From: an uncultured Alphaproteobacteria bacterium
Lineage (GTDB): Bacteria > Pseudomonadota > Alphaproteobacteria > Rhizobiales > Aestuariivirgaceae
Reading direction: 5' to 3'
Length of the DNA: 64,000 bases
Assembly (NCBI GenBank): GCA_937873445.1
Contig: CALMWF010000044.1
Span: 33,069-97,068 of the forward strand
Position numbers and translations under genes: made by a program. The notes under the pieces are model-generated. The model was not told where the DNA came from and did not search any database. It saw only the letters and a program-made list of their open reading frames with translations. Shown here in pieces: positions 19,206-28,146 of this stretch; the stretch's first letter is position 1; every line of letters starts with the position of its first letter.

Positions 19206-20251
19206 GCAAGACCAATCCCGGCAATTACTTTGAGGACTTCCGCCTCGGGCAGAAGATCGTTCATGCCACGCCGCGCACGGTCACGGCGGGCGATCAGGCA
19301 CTCTATGTGGCGCTCTACGGGTCGCGCTTTGCGGTGCAGTCGTCGGATGAATTTGCCCGCGCGATCGGCTATGCGCGTGCGCCCATCGACGATCTCCTCA
19401 CCTTCCACATCGTCTTCGGCAAGACGGTGCCGGATGTGTCGCTCAATGCGGTGGCGAACCTTGGCTATGCCGAATGCCGCTTTCTTGCCCCGGTCTATCC
19501 GGGCGACACGCTTGCCACCACCTCGGAGGTGATCGGCCTCAAGGAAAATTCCAATGGCAAGACCGGCACGGTCTATGTGCGGTCGGTGGGCACCAACCAG
19601 CGCGGTGAGGTGGTGCTGTCCTATGTGCGCTGGGTGATGGTGAGGAAGGGCGACGAACAGGCGAAGATTGCCGAACAGCTTGTGCCTACGCTGGTGGCGG
19701 TGGTGGCGCCGGAGCAGTTGGGACGGGCCCTGCCGAAACTTGCTCTTTCCGGCTGGGACAATGCGCTGGCGGGTTCCGCCCACCGCTTCGGCGATTATGC
19801 GGTGGGTGAAAGGATCGACCATGTGGACGGCATGACGGTGGAAGAGTCCGACCACATGCTGGCCACGCGACTTTATCAGAACACCGCCAAGGTGCATTTC
19901 AACCAGTTCACCGAGGCGAAAGGCCGCTTCGGCCGCCGTCTCATCTATGGCGGCCATGTCATCTCGCTGGTCCGTGCCCTTTCCTTCAACGGTCTGGGCA
20001 ACAGCTTCCATATTGCGGCCATCAATGGCGGCCGCCATGTGGCGCCGCTTTTTGCCGGCGGCACGGTGCATGGCTGGAGCGAGGTTCTGGACAAGGCCGA
20101 TGTGCCGGGCCAGGCGGGAGCGGGGGCACTGCGGCTGCGCAGCCGGGCCACGGTTGATCTCCCCTGTGCGGCGTTTCCCACGGAGGATGGCAAGCCCGGA
20201 GAAGCGGGGGTGATCCTCGATCTCGATTACTGGGTGGTCCTGCCTAAATGA
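19202..20251 (+). CDS. mch: Mesaconyl-CoA hydratase
   Basis: Hydrates mesaconyl-C1-CoA to beta-methylmalyl-CoA in the ethylmalonyl-CoA pathway. 349 residues with two MaoC-like hot-dog domains. NYFEDFRLGQKIVH opens the protein; the second half has YGGHVISLVRALSFNGL, typical of the hydratase helix. Translationally coupled to mcl2 (ATGA overlap). Its 3' end overlaps the convergent AEC transporter by 8 bp. Other pathway genes (ccr, ecm, mcd) are not in this window. Confidence 0.92.
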   Translation: MSKTNPGNYFEDFRLGQKIVHATPRTVTAGDQALYVALYGSRFAVQSSDEFARAIGYARAPIDDLLTFHIVFGKTVPDVSLNAVANLGYAECRFLAPVYPGDTLATTSEVIGLKENSNGKTGTVYVRSVGTNQRGEVVLSYVRWVMVRKGDEQAKIAEQLVPTLVAVVAPEQLGRALPKLALSGWDNALAGSAHRFGDYAVGERIDHVDGMTVEESDHMLATRLYQNTAKVHFNQFTEAKGRFGRRLIYGGHVISLVRALSFNGLGNSFHIAAINGGRHVAPLFAGGTVHGWSEVLDKADVPGQAGAGALRLRSRATVDLPCAAFPTEDGKPGEAGVILDLDYWVVLPK

Positions 20252-21191
20252 GGCCCCGGTCGAGGGCATAGAGAAGGAGTGCCGTGGTGACGGCGGCAAG
20301 GCCCGTGCCTGCGGCTATGGCGGCGGAAACGGGGGCTGCCCCCTCGTCGTGACGGCGGGCAAAGAGAAAGGCATTGGCGCCGGTGGGCATGGCGGCCAGC
20401 AGCAGCGCCACCTTGAACCAGAGCGGCGGCAGGCCCGGCATCAGCCGCAGCAGAGCCCAGACCAGCAGCGGCATCAGCCCCATCTTTAGCGCCATGAGCA
20501 GGGCCATGGGCCGGATCTGGCCCCGGAGACGGTAGGACGCAAGCGACAGGCCAAGGGCAAAGAGGGCAATGGGTGTTGCCGCATTGGCCAGCATATCGAG
20601 CATGACGCGGGGCACGGCGGGCAGCGCCCAGCCCATCTGCCGCCAGATGGCCCCGGCGATGAGGCTCAGGATGATGGCATTGCTGAGCAGGTTGCGCGCA
20701 AGGCCCCGGAACAGCGGCGCCAGCGCCACGTCATCGCCGCGAATGGCCCATTCACGCTGCAGCGTTGCGGCAAGCCACAGCACGGCGGCATGAATGGAGA
20801 GAATGATGCCGGCGGGCACCGCGCCCTCCGGCCCGTATTTGGCAATCACCAGCGGCAGACCGAGAAGGGCCAGATTGCCGAAGCCCGCCGTCATGGCGGC
20901 GGCGGCCCCGCCGCCCTTCTGCAATTCCGGGTCTGCCCGGGCCAGCAGTGTGGCGGTGATCCAGGTGAGGGCAAGGCCGCCGAAGAAGGGCAGCCACAGC
21001 GCCCAGGGCGGGGCGGGCTGCGGCCCCATCAGCGCCACGGTGCGAAACAGCAGGGCGGGAATGGCAAGGTTGAACACGAACTGCGTGAGGCCCGCCGCCG
21101 CATCCGCCGCCACCCAGCGGGCCCGCGCGAAGATGTAGCCCAGAATAATGAGGCCGAAGACCGGAAGTACGGTGGCAAGGATTGCGTTCAT
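20244..21191 (-). CDS. AEC-family auxin efflux carrier/malonate-type transporter
   Basis: 315 residues, about ten membrane helices. N-terminal VLPVFGLIILGYIFAR and C-terminal AAMPTGANAFLFARRHD are hallmarks of the auxin efflux carrier family. Bacterial members are implicated in malonate, malate or other carboxylate transport; substrate unknown here. Tail-to-tail with mch and overlapping it. Upstream lies the palindrome array, leaving only 8 bp between the array and the start codon, so any promoter must lie in the array or the gene is read from leuD. Confidence 0.88.
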   Translation of the reverse strand: MNAILATVLPVFGLIILGYIFARARWVAADAAAGLTQFVFNLAIPALLFRTVALMGPQPAPPWALWLPFFGGLALTWITATLLARADPELQKGGGAAAAMTAGFGNLALLGLPLVIAKYGPEGAVPAGIILSIHAAVLWLAATLQREWAIRGDDVALAPLFRGLARNLLSNAIILSLIAGAIWRQMGWALPAVPRVMLDMLANAATPIALFALGLSLASYRLRGQIRPMALLMALKMGLMPLLVWALLRLMPGLPPLWFKVALLLAAMPTGANAFLFARRHDEGAAPVSAAIAAGTGLAAVTTALLLYALDRGLI

Positions 21192-21199
21192 TTTTTCTG

Positions 21200-21396
21200 C
21201 ATCACCTCGTCCGAAAAGTCTCGCAACTTTTCGGGGTGATTTGTTGGTGTCGCATCACCTTGTCCGAAAAGTCTCGCAACTTTTCGGGGTGATTGTTGGT
21301 GTCGCATCACCTTGTCCGAAAAGTCTCGCAACTTTTCGGGGTGATTGTTGGGTCGCATCACCTTGTCCGAAAAGTCTCACAACTTTTCGGGGTGAT
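21200..21396. repeat. Four tandem REP-like palindromes
   Basis: Four near-identical 41-bp units begin at 21200, 21253, 21305 and 21356, separated by 12, 11 and 10 bases of related sequence (TGTTGGTGTCG-like). Each unit has outer arms ATCACC and GGTGAT, inner arms CCGAAAAGT and ACTTTTCGG, and a CTCGCA or CTCACA loop. Differences are single bases. They fill the whole gap between leuD and the AEC gene, and the last unit ends four bases from the leuD stop. A diverged single copy is at 5071-5118. Confidence 0.92.
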
Positions 21397-21399
21397 GCG

Positions 21400-22005
21400 T
21401 CAGGCCCAGGGGCGCGACTGTGCGGCCTTCTTCTCATAGGCCGAAATGGACTTGGCCTTCTCCATGGTGAGGCCGATGTCATCCAGACCGTTGAGCAGGC
21501 AGTGCTTGCGGAAGGGGTCGATCTCGAACTTCACCACGCCGCCATCGGGGCCGCGGATTTCCTGGTTCGGCAGGTCGATGGTGAGGGTGGCGTTGGCGCC
21601 GCGCCCGGCGTCATCCATCAGCTTGGCCAGGTCATCGGGTGAGACGACGATGGGCAGAATGCCGTTCTTGAAGGCGTTGTTGTAGAAAATGTCGGCGAAG
21701 CTCGTGGCAATCACACAGCGGATGCCGAAGTCCAGCAGCGCCCAGGGCGCGTGCTCGCGCGAGGAGCCGCAGCCGAAATTGTCGCCCGCCACCAGAATCT
21801 CGGCCTTGCGCCAGGCCGGCTGATTCAGCACGAAGTCGGCAATTTCCGCGCCCTCCGGCGTGTAGCGCATTTCATAGAACAGCGACTTGCCCAGACCGGT
21901 GCGCTTGATGGTCTTCAGGAACTGCTTGGGGATGATCATGTCGGTGTCGATGTTGACGATGTTGAGGGGGGCTGCCACCCCGGTGAGGACATCGAATTTC
22001 TGCAT
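21400..22005 (-). CDS. leuD: 3-isopropylmalate dehydratase small subunit
   Basis: Small subunit of the aconitase-like isomerase that makes 3-isopropylmalate in leucine synthesis; partner of LeuC at 23402. 201 residues. [14 protein letters not shown] and the swivel-domain [17 protein letters not shown] are diagnostic. Separated from leuC by argC and a micropeptide gene, all on the minus strand. Fourteen bases after argC, so likely co-transcribed with it. Confidence 0.97.
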   Translation of the reverse strand: MQKFDVLTGVAAPLNIVNIDTDMIIPKQFLKTIKRTGLGKSLFYEMRYTPEGAEIADFVLNQPAWRKAEILVAGDNFGCGSSREHAPWALLDFGIRCVIATSFADIFYNNAFKNGILPIVVSPDDLAKLMDDAGRGANATLTIDLPNQEIRGPDGGVVKFEIDPFRKHCLLNGLDDIGLTMEKAKSISAYEKKAAQSRPWA

Positions 22006-22019
22006 GATCGTCTCTTCTT

Positions 22020-22982
22020 TCAGGCTGCGGGAAGATCGGTTGCCAGGCCTTCGTCGGCGCCGATCATCAGGTTCAGATTCTGCACGGCGGCGCCCGAGGC
22101 GCCCTTGCCGAGATTGTCATAGACGGCGCACAGCAGCAATTGGCCGCGTGCCTCATTGCCGAAAACATGAAGGCGCATGGCGTTGCTGTTGTTCAGTGCC
22201 GTGGGGTCAAGGGCGGGGCTGCGCTCCACTGCTTCCAGGGCTGCCACTTCGACAAAGCGGCAATGCTCATAGGCCCAGTTGAGAACGCCATGCACTTCGG
22301 CAAGGTTCACGCCCTTCCTGAGATCCTTGAGAAACAGCGGCACGACCCCCAGCATGCCCTGGGCGTAATTGCCCACGGCGGGCTGGAACAGCACATCCCG
22401 GGTGAGGCCGGCATAGGCCTTCATCTCGGCCAGATGCTTGTGATTGAAGGTGAGGCCATAGGGCAGGAAGGGCGAGGCGGTCTGGCCCGCCGCCTCATAG
22501 GTCTCGATCATCTTGCGGCCGCCACCGGAATAGCCGGACACGGCATTGTAGCTCACGGCCACGTCAGGGGTGAGCAGGCCCTCGTCAATGAGCGGCTTCA
22601 CCAGCGCGATGAGCCCCTGCGGATAGCAGCCGGGATTGCTGACGAAGCGGGCCTCGGCAATGCGCTCGGCCTGGTCGGCCGCCATTTCGGCAAAGCCATA
22701 GGTCCAGTCCGGGTTGACCCGGAAGGCGGTGGAGGCGTCGATCATGCGCGTCCTGCTGCCGGGGGCAAGAAGCGAGACCGCCTCCTTTGCCGCATCGTCC
22801 GGCAGGCACAGGATGGCCACGTCAACCCGGTTCAACAGGTCGCGGCGGGCGGCGGCGTCCTTGCGCTGGTCGGCGGCAATGGAAACGAGTTCGATGTCTT
22901 TCCGGCCCCGCAAACGGTCACGGATCTGAAGGCCGGTGGTGCCAGCCTCGCCGTCAATGAAAACCGTGGTGCGCGCGCTCAT
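22020..22982 (-). CDS. argC: N-acetyl-gamma-glutamyl-phosphate reductase, type 2
   Basis: NADPH-dependent reduction of N-acetylglutamyl phosphate in arginine synthesis. 320 residues, the shorter type-2 class. [13 protein letters not shown] gives the dinucleotide site and SNPGCYPQG carries the catalytic cysteine; [14 protein letters not shown] and HKHLAEM follow. It lies between leuC and leuD, with a terminator separating it from the micropeptide gene, so its promoter should be within 22983-23032. Confidence 0.95.
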   Translation of the reverse strand: MSARTTVFIDGEAGTTGLQIRDRLRGRKDIELVSIAADQRKDAAARRDLLNRVDVAILCLPDDAAKEAVSLLAPGSRTRMIDASTAFRVNPDWTYGFAEMAADQAERIAEARFVSNPGCYPQGLIALVKPLIDEGLLTPDVAVSYNAVSGYSGGGRKMIETYEAAGQTASPFLPYGLTFNHKHLAEMKAYAGLTRDVLFQPAVGNYAQGMLGVVPLFLKDLRKGVNLAEVHGVLNWAYEHCRFVEVAALEAVERSPALDPTALNNSNAMRLHVFGNEARGQLLLCAVYDNLGKGASGAAVQNLNLMIGADEGLATDLPAA

Positions 22983-23032
22983 GGCCGGGCTTCATATCGA
23001 AGGGGGAGCGATGGCGCAATAAGCCCGGCAGG

Positions 23033-23062
23033 CAAAAATAAAGGCCCGGAAACCGGGCCTTG
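23033..23062 (-). terminator. Intrinsic terminator of the micropeptide gene
   Basis: On the minus strand: AAGGCCCGG, loop TTT, CCGGGCCTT, then TATTTTTG. It begins about 22 bp after the micropeptide stop. Confidence 0.88.
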
Positions 23063-23083
23063 CTGGTATGGCGATGGAATGCC

Positions 23084-23227
23084 TCAGTCGTTGCAGAACA
23101 CAACGCACTGGCCGGTCACTTCCGTCTTGGCCTGAACGGTGGCCACCGCCGCCGCACCACCGGTGAACAGCGTCAGCACCACAAGACCAAGAAGAACCCG
23201 GCGGAGGAACTTCACATCCGCTTGCAT
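23084..23227 (-). CDS. Small secreted two-cysteine peptide, unknown function
   Basis: A 47-codon gene not recognised as any family. Residues 1-10 are polar and basic (FLRR), 11-30 form a hydrophobic signal segment (VLLGLVVLTLFTGGAAAVA), and the end reads KTEVTGQCVVFCND. Cleavage after A27 or after VQA (A33) would release a 20- or 14-residue peptide with Cys41 and Cys45. A GTG at codon 5 is an alternative start. Support for reality: codon use like its neighbours, a dedicated terminator 22 bp downstream, an AT-rich promoter-like region upstream, and no overlap with other genes. Ribosome site is weak. Confidence 0.6.
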   Translation of the reverse strand: MQADVKFLRRVLLGLVVLTLFTGGAAAVATVQAKTEVTGQCVVFCND

Positions 23228-23401
23228 TTGAGAATTCACTATTGCCCCCTGTTATCGACCGGCCCCGGAATCATTCCCCGGCGCCGTTGAGTGTGCCCTT
23301 TAGGGCTTAATTTAGCATAAATCAAACCAAAATGACTTTTGACAGGCATGCAGCCGGGCCACGGCGGAGACCGCTTCGGCTGCTCCGCCGCCGTTGAAAT
23401 A

Positions 23402-25099
23402 TCAGGACAATTTCCGGATATCGACGAAGCGTCCGGCAATTGCCGCCGCCGCCGCCATCTGCGGCGAGACAAGATGGGTGCGGCCCTTATAGCCCTGGCG
23501 GCCCTCAAAGTTGCGGTTCGAGGTCGAGGCGCAGCGCTGGCCGGGGGTGAGCTGGTCCGGGTTCATGCCGAGACACATGGAACAGCCCGGTTCGCGCCAT
23601 TCAAAGCCGGCCGCCCGGAAGATGTGGTGCAGGCCCTCGGCCTCGGCCTGCTCCTTGACCAGGCCGGAGCCGGGCACCACCATGACATAGGCCAGATTGT
23701 CGGCCTTGGTCTTGCCCTTCACCATTTCGGCCACGGCGCGCAGGTCTTCAATGCGGCCATTGGTGCAGGAGCCGATCCACACCACATCGAGGGGCACATC
23801 GGTGAGGCGCATGCCGGGCTTAAGGCCCATATAGTCGAGCGCCCGCCACTTGGACTGGCGCTTGCCCAGATCGGTAATGTCATCGGGATTGGGGATGACG
23901 GCGGTGATGGCCATCACGTCTTCCGGCGAGGTGCCCCAGGAAACGATGGGCGGCAGGGCGGCGGCGTCAAGCGTCACCACGCGGTCGAAGTGGGCACCCG
24001 CATCGGTGCGTAGCCCGTCCCAGTGGCGGCGGGCGGCGTCCCACAGCTTGCCCCTGGGGGCCATGGGGCGGCCCTTCAGATAGGCATAGGCCTTTTCATC
24101 AGGCGCAATCATGCCGGCCCGGGCGCCACCCTCAATGGTCATGTTGCACACGGTCATGCGGCCTTCCATGGAAAGGTCACGGATGGCCTCACCGGCAAAT
24201 TCGATGACCGAGCCGGTGCCGCCTGCTGTGCCGATCTCGCCGATGACGGCAAGAATGATGTCCTTGGCGGTGGAATGGGCCGGCAGCTTGCCGTCCACCT
24301 GGACCAGCATGTTCTTGGCCTTCTTCTGGATCAGGGTCTGGGTGGCCAGCACATGCTCCACCTCCGACGTGCCGATGCCATGGGCGAGGGCGCCGAAGGC
24401 CCCGTGGGTTGAGGTGTGGCTGTCGCCGCAGACAATGGTGGTGCCGGGCAGGGTGAAGCCCTGTTCAGGGCCGACCACGTGAACAATGCCCTGGCGCTTG
24501 TCCAGTTCGTTGAAATAGCGGATGCCGAAGTCCTGGGCGTTCCGGGCCAGGGTTTCCACCTGGATGCGGCTTTCCTCTTCGGCAATGCCGTGGCGGCGGT
24601 CGGTGGTGGGAACATTGTGGTCGACCACGGCCAGGGTCTTTTCCGGGTGGCGCACCTTGCGGCCCGTCAGGCGCAGGCCCTCGAAGGCCTGGGGCGAGGT
24701 CACCTCATGAACGAGGTGGCGGTCGATGTAGAGGAGGCAGGTGCCGTCCGCCGCCTCATGGACCAGATGGTCATCCCAGATCTTGTCATAAAGGGTGCGG
24801 GGCTTGGCCGTGCTGGCCCTGGCGGGGGCAAGGAGGGGAGCGGCGGAGCGGGCGCGCTTCGCGGCGGTTTTTTTTGCCGCCTTCTTCACGCTCCGCTTGG
24901 CCGCCTTCTTCGCGGCGGCCTTCTTCGGTGCGGCCTTGTTCACGCTCCGCTTGACCGCTTTTTTTGCAGCGGCCTTGCGGGCCGGGGCCTTGGCTTTGCG
25001 GGCCAGTTTCCGGGCGGCCTTCCTGGCTGCTTTCTTCACCGGCTTTCTGGCCTTGCGGGCGGTTTTCTTCGCGGGCTTTTTGACAGCTTTGCGGGCCAT
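23402..25099 (-). CDS. leuC: 3-isopropylmalate dehydratase large subunit with Lys/Ala-rich N-terminal tail
   Basis: Residues from about 99 ([15 protein letters not shown]) to 565 are a complete LeuC of normal length, with the 4Fe-4S ligands in GSCTNGR and GCSMCLGMN and the [14 protein letters not shown] active-site region. Residues 1-98 are an added tail almost wholly Lys, Ala, Arg, Val and Pro, like bacterial histone-H1 proteins. No ATG or GTG start exists near the enzyme's usual N-terminus, so the tail must be translated unless a rare start is used. The tail's coding strand has an A8 run (24868-24875) prone to slippage. It is transcribed from its own likely promoter at 25130-25157. Confidence 0.95.
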   Translation of the reverse strand: MARKAVKKPAKKTARKARKPVKKAARKAARKLARKAKAPARKAAAKKAVKRSVNKAAPKKAAAKKAAKRSVKKAAKKTAAKRARSAAPLLAPARASTAKPRTLYDKIWDDHLVHEAADGTCLLYIDRHLVHEVTSPQAFEGLRLTGRKVRHPEKTLAVVDHNVPTTDRRHGIAEEESRIQVETLARNAQDFGIRYFNELDKRQGIVHVVGPEQGFTLPGTTIVCGDSHTSTHGAFGALAHGIGTSEVEHVLATQTLIQKKAKNMLVQVDGKLPAHSTAKDIILAVIGEIGTAGGTGSVIEFAGEAIRDLSMEGRMTVCNMTIEGGARAGMIAPDEKAYAYLKGRPMAPRGKLWDAARRHWDGLRTDAGAHFDRVVTLDAAALPPIVSWGTSPEDVMAITAVIPNPDDITDLGKRQSKWRALDYMGLKPGMRLTDVPLDVVWIGSCTNGRIEDLRAVAEMVKGKTKADNLAYVMVVPGSGLVKEQAEAEGLHHIFRAAGFEWREPGCSMCLGMNPDQLTPGQRCASTSNRNFEGRQGYKGRTHLVSPQMAAAAAIAGRFVDIRKLS

Positions 25100-25129
25100 G
25101 GCACTCTCTCTGGCAAAGGGATTGTCGGC

Positions 25130-25157
25130 TATTTAGCCGCTCGACAATTGAAGTCAA
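25130..25157 (-). promoter_or_regulatory. Probable leuC promoter with overlapping hairpin
   Basis: On the minus strand TTGACT (25157-25152), 16 bases, TAAATA (25135-25130). A dyad, ATTGTC...GACAAT with inner GGCTA/TAGCC arms (25121-25148), overlaps the -10 and transcript start and could be an operator or a leader hairpin. Confidence 0.5.
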
Positions 25158-25176
25158 AGAACAAAGCGTTGAGCCC

Positions 25177-26004
25177 TCAGCCGGCCTTTCTGGCGGACAG
25201 CGAGAAGGCGAGCGGCAGGCGCGGAAAACCATCGGGCAGCCGCCACAGGGGGCGGCGCAGACCCTCCTCCACCTTCACCATGATGGGGGCAAACTGCCAC
25301 GCCAGCCGTTCGTGCTCATGCAGCCAGTCAAGGGTCAGCCCCGCCGCGATCACCGCGTTGATGATGTCGCTCAGGGGGTGAATCCATTCATGGGTTTCGG
25401 GGTGGGCGATCTGGTCCTTGTCGCCGGTGTAGCTGTTTTCCTCGGTCATGATGATGGGCCTGTCCGGTGGCGTGCGCCAGTCATAGGCCGGGTGCAGCTT
25501 TTCCGAATATTCATCAATGGTGAGCAGTGAGGGATGGCCCTCCAGCAGATAGAGCGCGCCGCCGGGCTTCAGAAGCGAGGCCACCACCTGCGCCCAGGCC
25601 TTCATATCCGGCAGCCAGTTGATGGCCCCCCAGGTGACATAGACGAGATCGAAGCTGCCGGTGATGAGGCGGCGCGCGTCATAGACATTGCCTGCCACGA
25701 AGCTGGCATCAAGGCCGGTCCGGCGCTGCAGGTCACGCGCCCCGGCAAGGGCCACGGGTGAAAAATCAAGCCCGACACAGGAGGCGCCGCGGCGGGCCAG
25801 CGACAGGGTGTCGAGGCCGAAGTGGCATTGCAGATGGGCAATGCGCTTGCCCCTGACATCGCCGATCTCGTCATGCTCGATGTCGTGCAGGCAATCGCCA
25901 CCGGCCAGAAATTCGCTCACGCGGTAGGAGCCCGTCCTGTCGGCCATGTGAATGGCCGCGCGGTCGTCCCAGTTCACCCGGTTCACGTCAAAGGATGAGG
26001 TCAT
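25177..26004 (-). CDS. Class I SAM-dependent methyltransferase
   Basis: 275 residues. The SAM-binding fold is indicated by HLQCHFGLDTLSLARRG (motif I region), GLDFSPVALAGAR (post-I acidic loop) and FDLVYVTWGAINWLPDM (motif II), then LKPGGALYLLEGHP. N-terminal NRVNWDDRA is typical of a group of small-molecule methyltransferases with no assigned substrate. The start at 26004 has GGGAG six bases upstream; an earlier start would run through the rplS terminator. Confidence 0.85.
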   Translation of the reverse strand: MTSSFDVNRVNWDDRAAIHMADRTGSYRVSEFLAGGDCLHDIEHDEIGDVRGKRIAHLQCHFGLDTLSLARRGASCVGLDFSPVALAGARDLQRRTGLDASFVAGNVYDARRLITGSFDLVYVTWGAINWLPDMKAWAQVVASLLKPGGALYLLEGHPSLLTIDEYSEKLHPAYDWRTPPDRPIIMTEENSYTGDKDQIAHPETHEWIHPLSDIINAVIAAGLTLDWLHEHERLAWQFAPIMVKVEEGLRRPLWRLPDGFPRLPLAFSLSARKAG

Positions 26005-26015
26005 GGCTTGCTCCC

Positions 26016-26042
26016 AAAAAAAAGGGCCGGTTTCCCGGCCCT
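26016..26042 (-). terminator. Intrinsic terminator of the ffh-rplS operon
   Basis: On the minus strand AGGGCCGG, loop GAAA, CCGGCCCT, then eight Ts. Begins about 27 bp after the rplS stop and 12 bp before the methyltransferase start. Confidence 0.92.
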
Positions 26043-26068
26043 GGTTTACTTCGTCGTGGTGGGGGGCC

Positions 26069-26449
26069 TTACTCGGCCTTGTCGGCAGCGCTCTGCTGCT
26101 TTTCCACGATGCGGGCCGACTTGCCGGTGCGGCCACGGAGATAATAAAGCTTGGCGCGACGGACCTTGCCGCGGCGCACCACCTTGATGGAGTCGATCAT
26201 CGGCGAATAGACCGGGAAGACGCGTTCCACGCCCTCGCCATAGGACATCTTGCGCACGGTGAAGTTCTCATTCAGGCCGCCGCCGGAACGGGCAATGACC
26301 ACGCCCTCATAGGCCTGGACGCGGGTGCGTTCGCCTTCCTTCACCTTCACGTTCACAATGACGGTGTCGCCCGCCGCAAATTCCGGCACGGCGCGCTGGG
26401 CGGCAACGATGGCCACCTGCTCTTTTTCGAGCTGTTCGATGATGTTCAT
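26069..26449 (-). CDS. rplS: 50S ribosomal protein L19
   Basis: 126 residues; L19 lies at the 30S-50S interface. Recognised by [39 protein letters not shown] and [17 protein letters not shown]. Start [11 protein letters not shown] at 26449 has AAAGGA eight bases upstream. Last gene of ffh-rpsP-rimM-trmD-rplS. The C-terminal 10 residues are a charged variable tail. Confidence 0.97.
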   Translation of the reverse strand: MNIIEQLEKEQVAIVAAQRAVPEFAAGDTVIVNVKVKEGERTRVQAYEGVVIARSGGGLNENFTVRKMSYGEGVERVFPVYSPMIDSIKVVRRGKVRRAKLYYLRGRTGKSARIVEKQQSAADKAE

Positions 26450-26499
26450 GTCTTCAATCCTTTGGAGTTCCGGGCCTATAGCCCGGGTTCTGTGGAAAA

Positions 26500-27192
26500 T
26501 CAACGCTTTTGGGCCGGAATCTTCGCCCACAGGTCAGGCCGCCGGGCCTGCGTTAACGCCTCGCGCCGGGCGCGCTTCCAGCGGGCCATGGCGGAATGGT
26601 CGCCGGACAGAAGAATCGATGGAATCTCAAGGCCTTCCCAGGAGTTTGGCTTGGTGTAGTGAGGATGTTCGAGAAGTCCGTCCTCGAAACTTTCCTCGCT
26701 TCCGCTGGCGGCACTGCCCATAACGCCGGGCAGAAGCCTCACCACCGCATCGAGCAGGACCAATGCCGCCGGTTCGCCGCCGGACAGGATATAGTCACCC
26801 ACCGACACTTCCCTGAGGTCACGGCGCTCGATCACCCGCTCGTCCACGCCCTCGAAGCGGCCGCAGACAATAAGACAGCCGGGACCCGACGCAAGGTCGC
26901 GCACCAACGCCTGATCGAGCGGCCGGCCGCGCGGCGACATAAGGAGGCGCGGACCCTGATGGGGAAAGTTATCAATGGCGCGGGCCAGCACATCGGGTTT
27001 CAGCACCATGCCGGCCCCACCCCCTGCGGGATGGTCGTCGACGGTGCGATGACGGTCCTGAGCCGAGGCCCGGATGTCGCGCACGGCAAGCGTCCACAGG
27101 CCCTGTTCCAGCGCCCGGCCCGCCAGCGAGTGGCCCAGCGTGCCCGGAAACATGTCGGGAAAGAGAGTGAGAATGGCGGCGGCAAAGGCCAT
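26500..27192 (-). CDS. trmD: tRNA (guanine-37-N1)-methyltransferase
   Basis: Methylates G37 of tRNAs reading CNN codons, preventing +1 frameshifts. SPOUT-class knot enzyme of 230 residues: [11 protein letters not shown], the SAM knot [21 protein letters not shown] and [13 protein letters not shown]. Its start shares a base with the rimM stop (TGATG). Confidence 0.97.
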   Translation of the reverse strand: MAFAAAILTLFPDMFPGTLGHSLAGRALEQGLWTLAVRDIRASAQDRHRTVDDHPAGGGAGMVLKPDVLARAIDNFPHQGPRLLMSPRGRPLDQALVRDLASGPGCLIVCGRFEGVDERVIERRDLREVSVGDYILSGGEPAALVLLDAVVRLLPGVMGSAASGSEESFEDGLLEHPHYTKPNSWEGLEIPSILLSGDHSAMARWKRARREALTQARRPDLWAKIPAQKR

Positions 27193-27716
27193 CAGCCGTC
27201 ATCCCTTTTGGCGTCATCAAGAAAGCCTTCCGGCAGGGCAAGGGTCAGGCTGCCGGCTTCGGCAGCCATGAGAAAGGGCCTGGCAAAGGGCACCAGCACC
27301 GTGTCGGCCCGGCCTGTCACCGCCACTTCCACCAGCGGGCCAGCACCATAGTCCTGAAAGCCCTCAACCCGGCCCAGAAGGGCGCCGTCTTCCAGAAACA
27401 CCTTCGCCCCCGCCAGATCGGCGAGATAGATTTCACCATCCCCGGCGGCGGGAAGGGCAGCGCGGGACACGAAGAGTTCCGTGCCCTTGAGGGCCTCGGC
27501 GGCGGTGCGGTCGGCAATGCCGTCAAAGGTGACGATCACCGTATCGGGCGTCACCTTCAGGCGCTTCACCGTGAGGCGGCGGCCCTCCCGGGTGGTGAGG
27601 GGGCCATAGGCCGCGAGGTTTTCCGGCCTTGCGGTGAAGGTTTCCACCTTCACATGGCCCTTGATGCCGTGGGCGGCCCTGATGGTGCCAAGATGCACAA
27701 GATCAGAGCCGCCCAT
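27192..27716 (-). CDS. rimM: Ribosome maturation factor RimM
   Basis: Assists assembly of the 30S head around S19. 174 residues: [20 protein letters not shown] is the N-terminal beta-barrel signature and the PRC-barrel half contains the PFARPFL region. Placed between rpsP and trmD as in most proteobacteria, 5 bp from rpsP. Confidence 0.96.
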   Translation of the reverse strand: MGGSDLVHLGTIRAAHGIKGHVKVETFTARPENLAAYGPLTTREGRRLTVKRLKVTPDTVIVTFDGIADRTAAEALKGTELFVSRAALPAAGDGEIYLADLAGAKVFLEDGALLGRVEGFQDYGAGPLVEVAVTGRADTVLVPFARPFLMAAEAGSLTLALPEGFLDDAKRDDG

Positions 27717-27721
27717 GGCGA

Positions 27722-28111
27722 TCAGCCTTCGGCAGCCGGGGCAGCGGCGGCGGCGGCAGCGGCTTCGGCAGCCTTGGCGGCGGCGTCAGCGGCGGCCTTC
27801 TCGCGCTCCTGGCGCTTCTTGCCGGGCAGGGCCTTCTGCGGGTTGTTGCGGGCATCGCGCTTCTTCAGGCCCGCCTTGTCAAGGAAACGCAGCACGCGGT
27901 CGGTGGGCTGGGCGCCCTTCTTCAGCCAGGCTGCGGCCTTCTCGGCCTCCAGCTTCACACGCTCGGCCGAGTCCTTCGGCAGCATGGGGTTGAAGGACCC
28001 CACCACGTCGATGAACTTGCCGTCGCGCGGGGCGGCGGCGTCGGCAATGACGATGTGATAATAGGGACGCTTCTTGGTGCCCGCACGGGCGAGACGCATC
28101 TTCAGGGACAT
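27722..28111 (-). CDS. rpsP: 30S ribosomal protein S16
   Basis: 129 residues. [20 protein letters not shown] and [13 protein letters not shown] are diagnostic. Residues beyond about 85 form the Lys/Ala-rich extension usual in alphaproteobacterial S16, here ending in an alanine run. Second gene of the operon, 35 bp after ffh. Confidence 0.97.
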   Translation of the reverse strand: MSLKMRLARAGTKKRPYYHIVIADAAAPRDGKFIDVVGSFNPMLPKDSAERVKLEAEKAAAWLKKGAQPTDRVLRFLDKAGLKKRDARNNPQKALPGKKRQEREKAAADAAAKAAEAAAAAAAAPAAEG

Positions 28112-28146
28112 GTTTTACTCCTTCATTGTTCTCTGAATCAGTTTGC

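Noticed and set aside
21200..21396. CRISPR array
   Set aside because: Spacers are only 10-12 bases and nearly identical to one another, and no cas genes are nearby; the units are palindromic REP-like elements.
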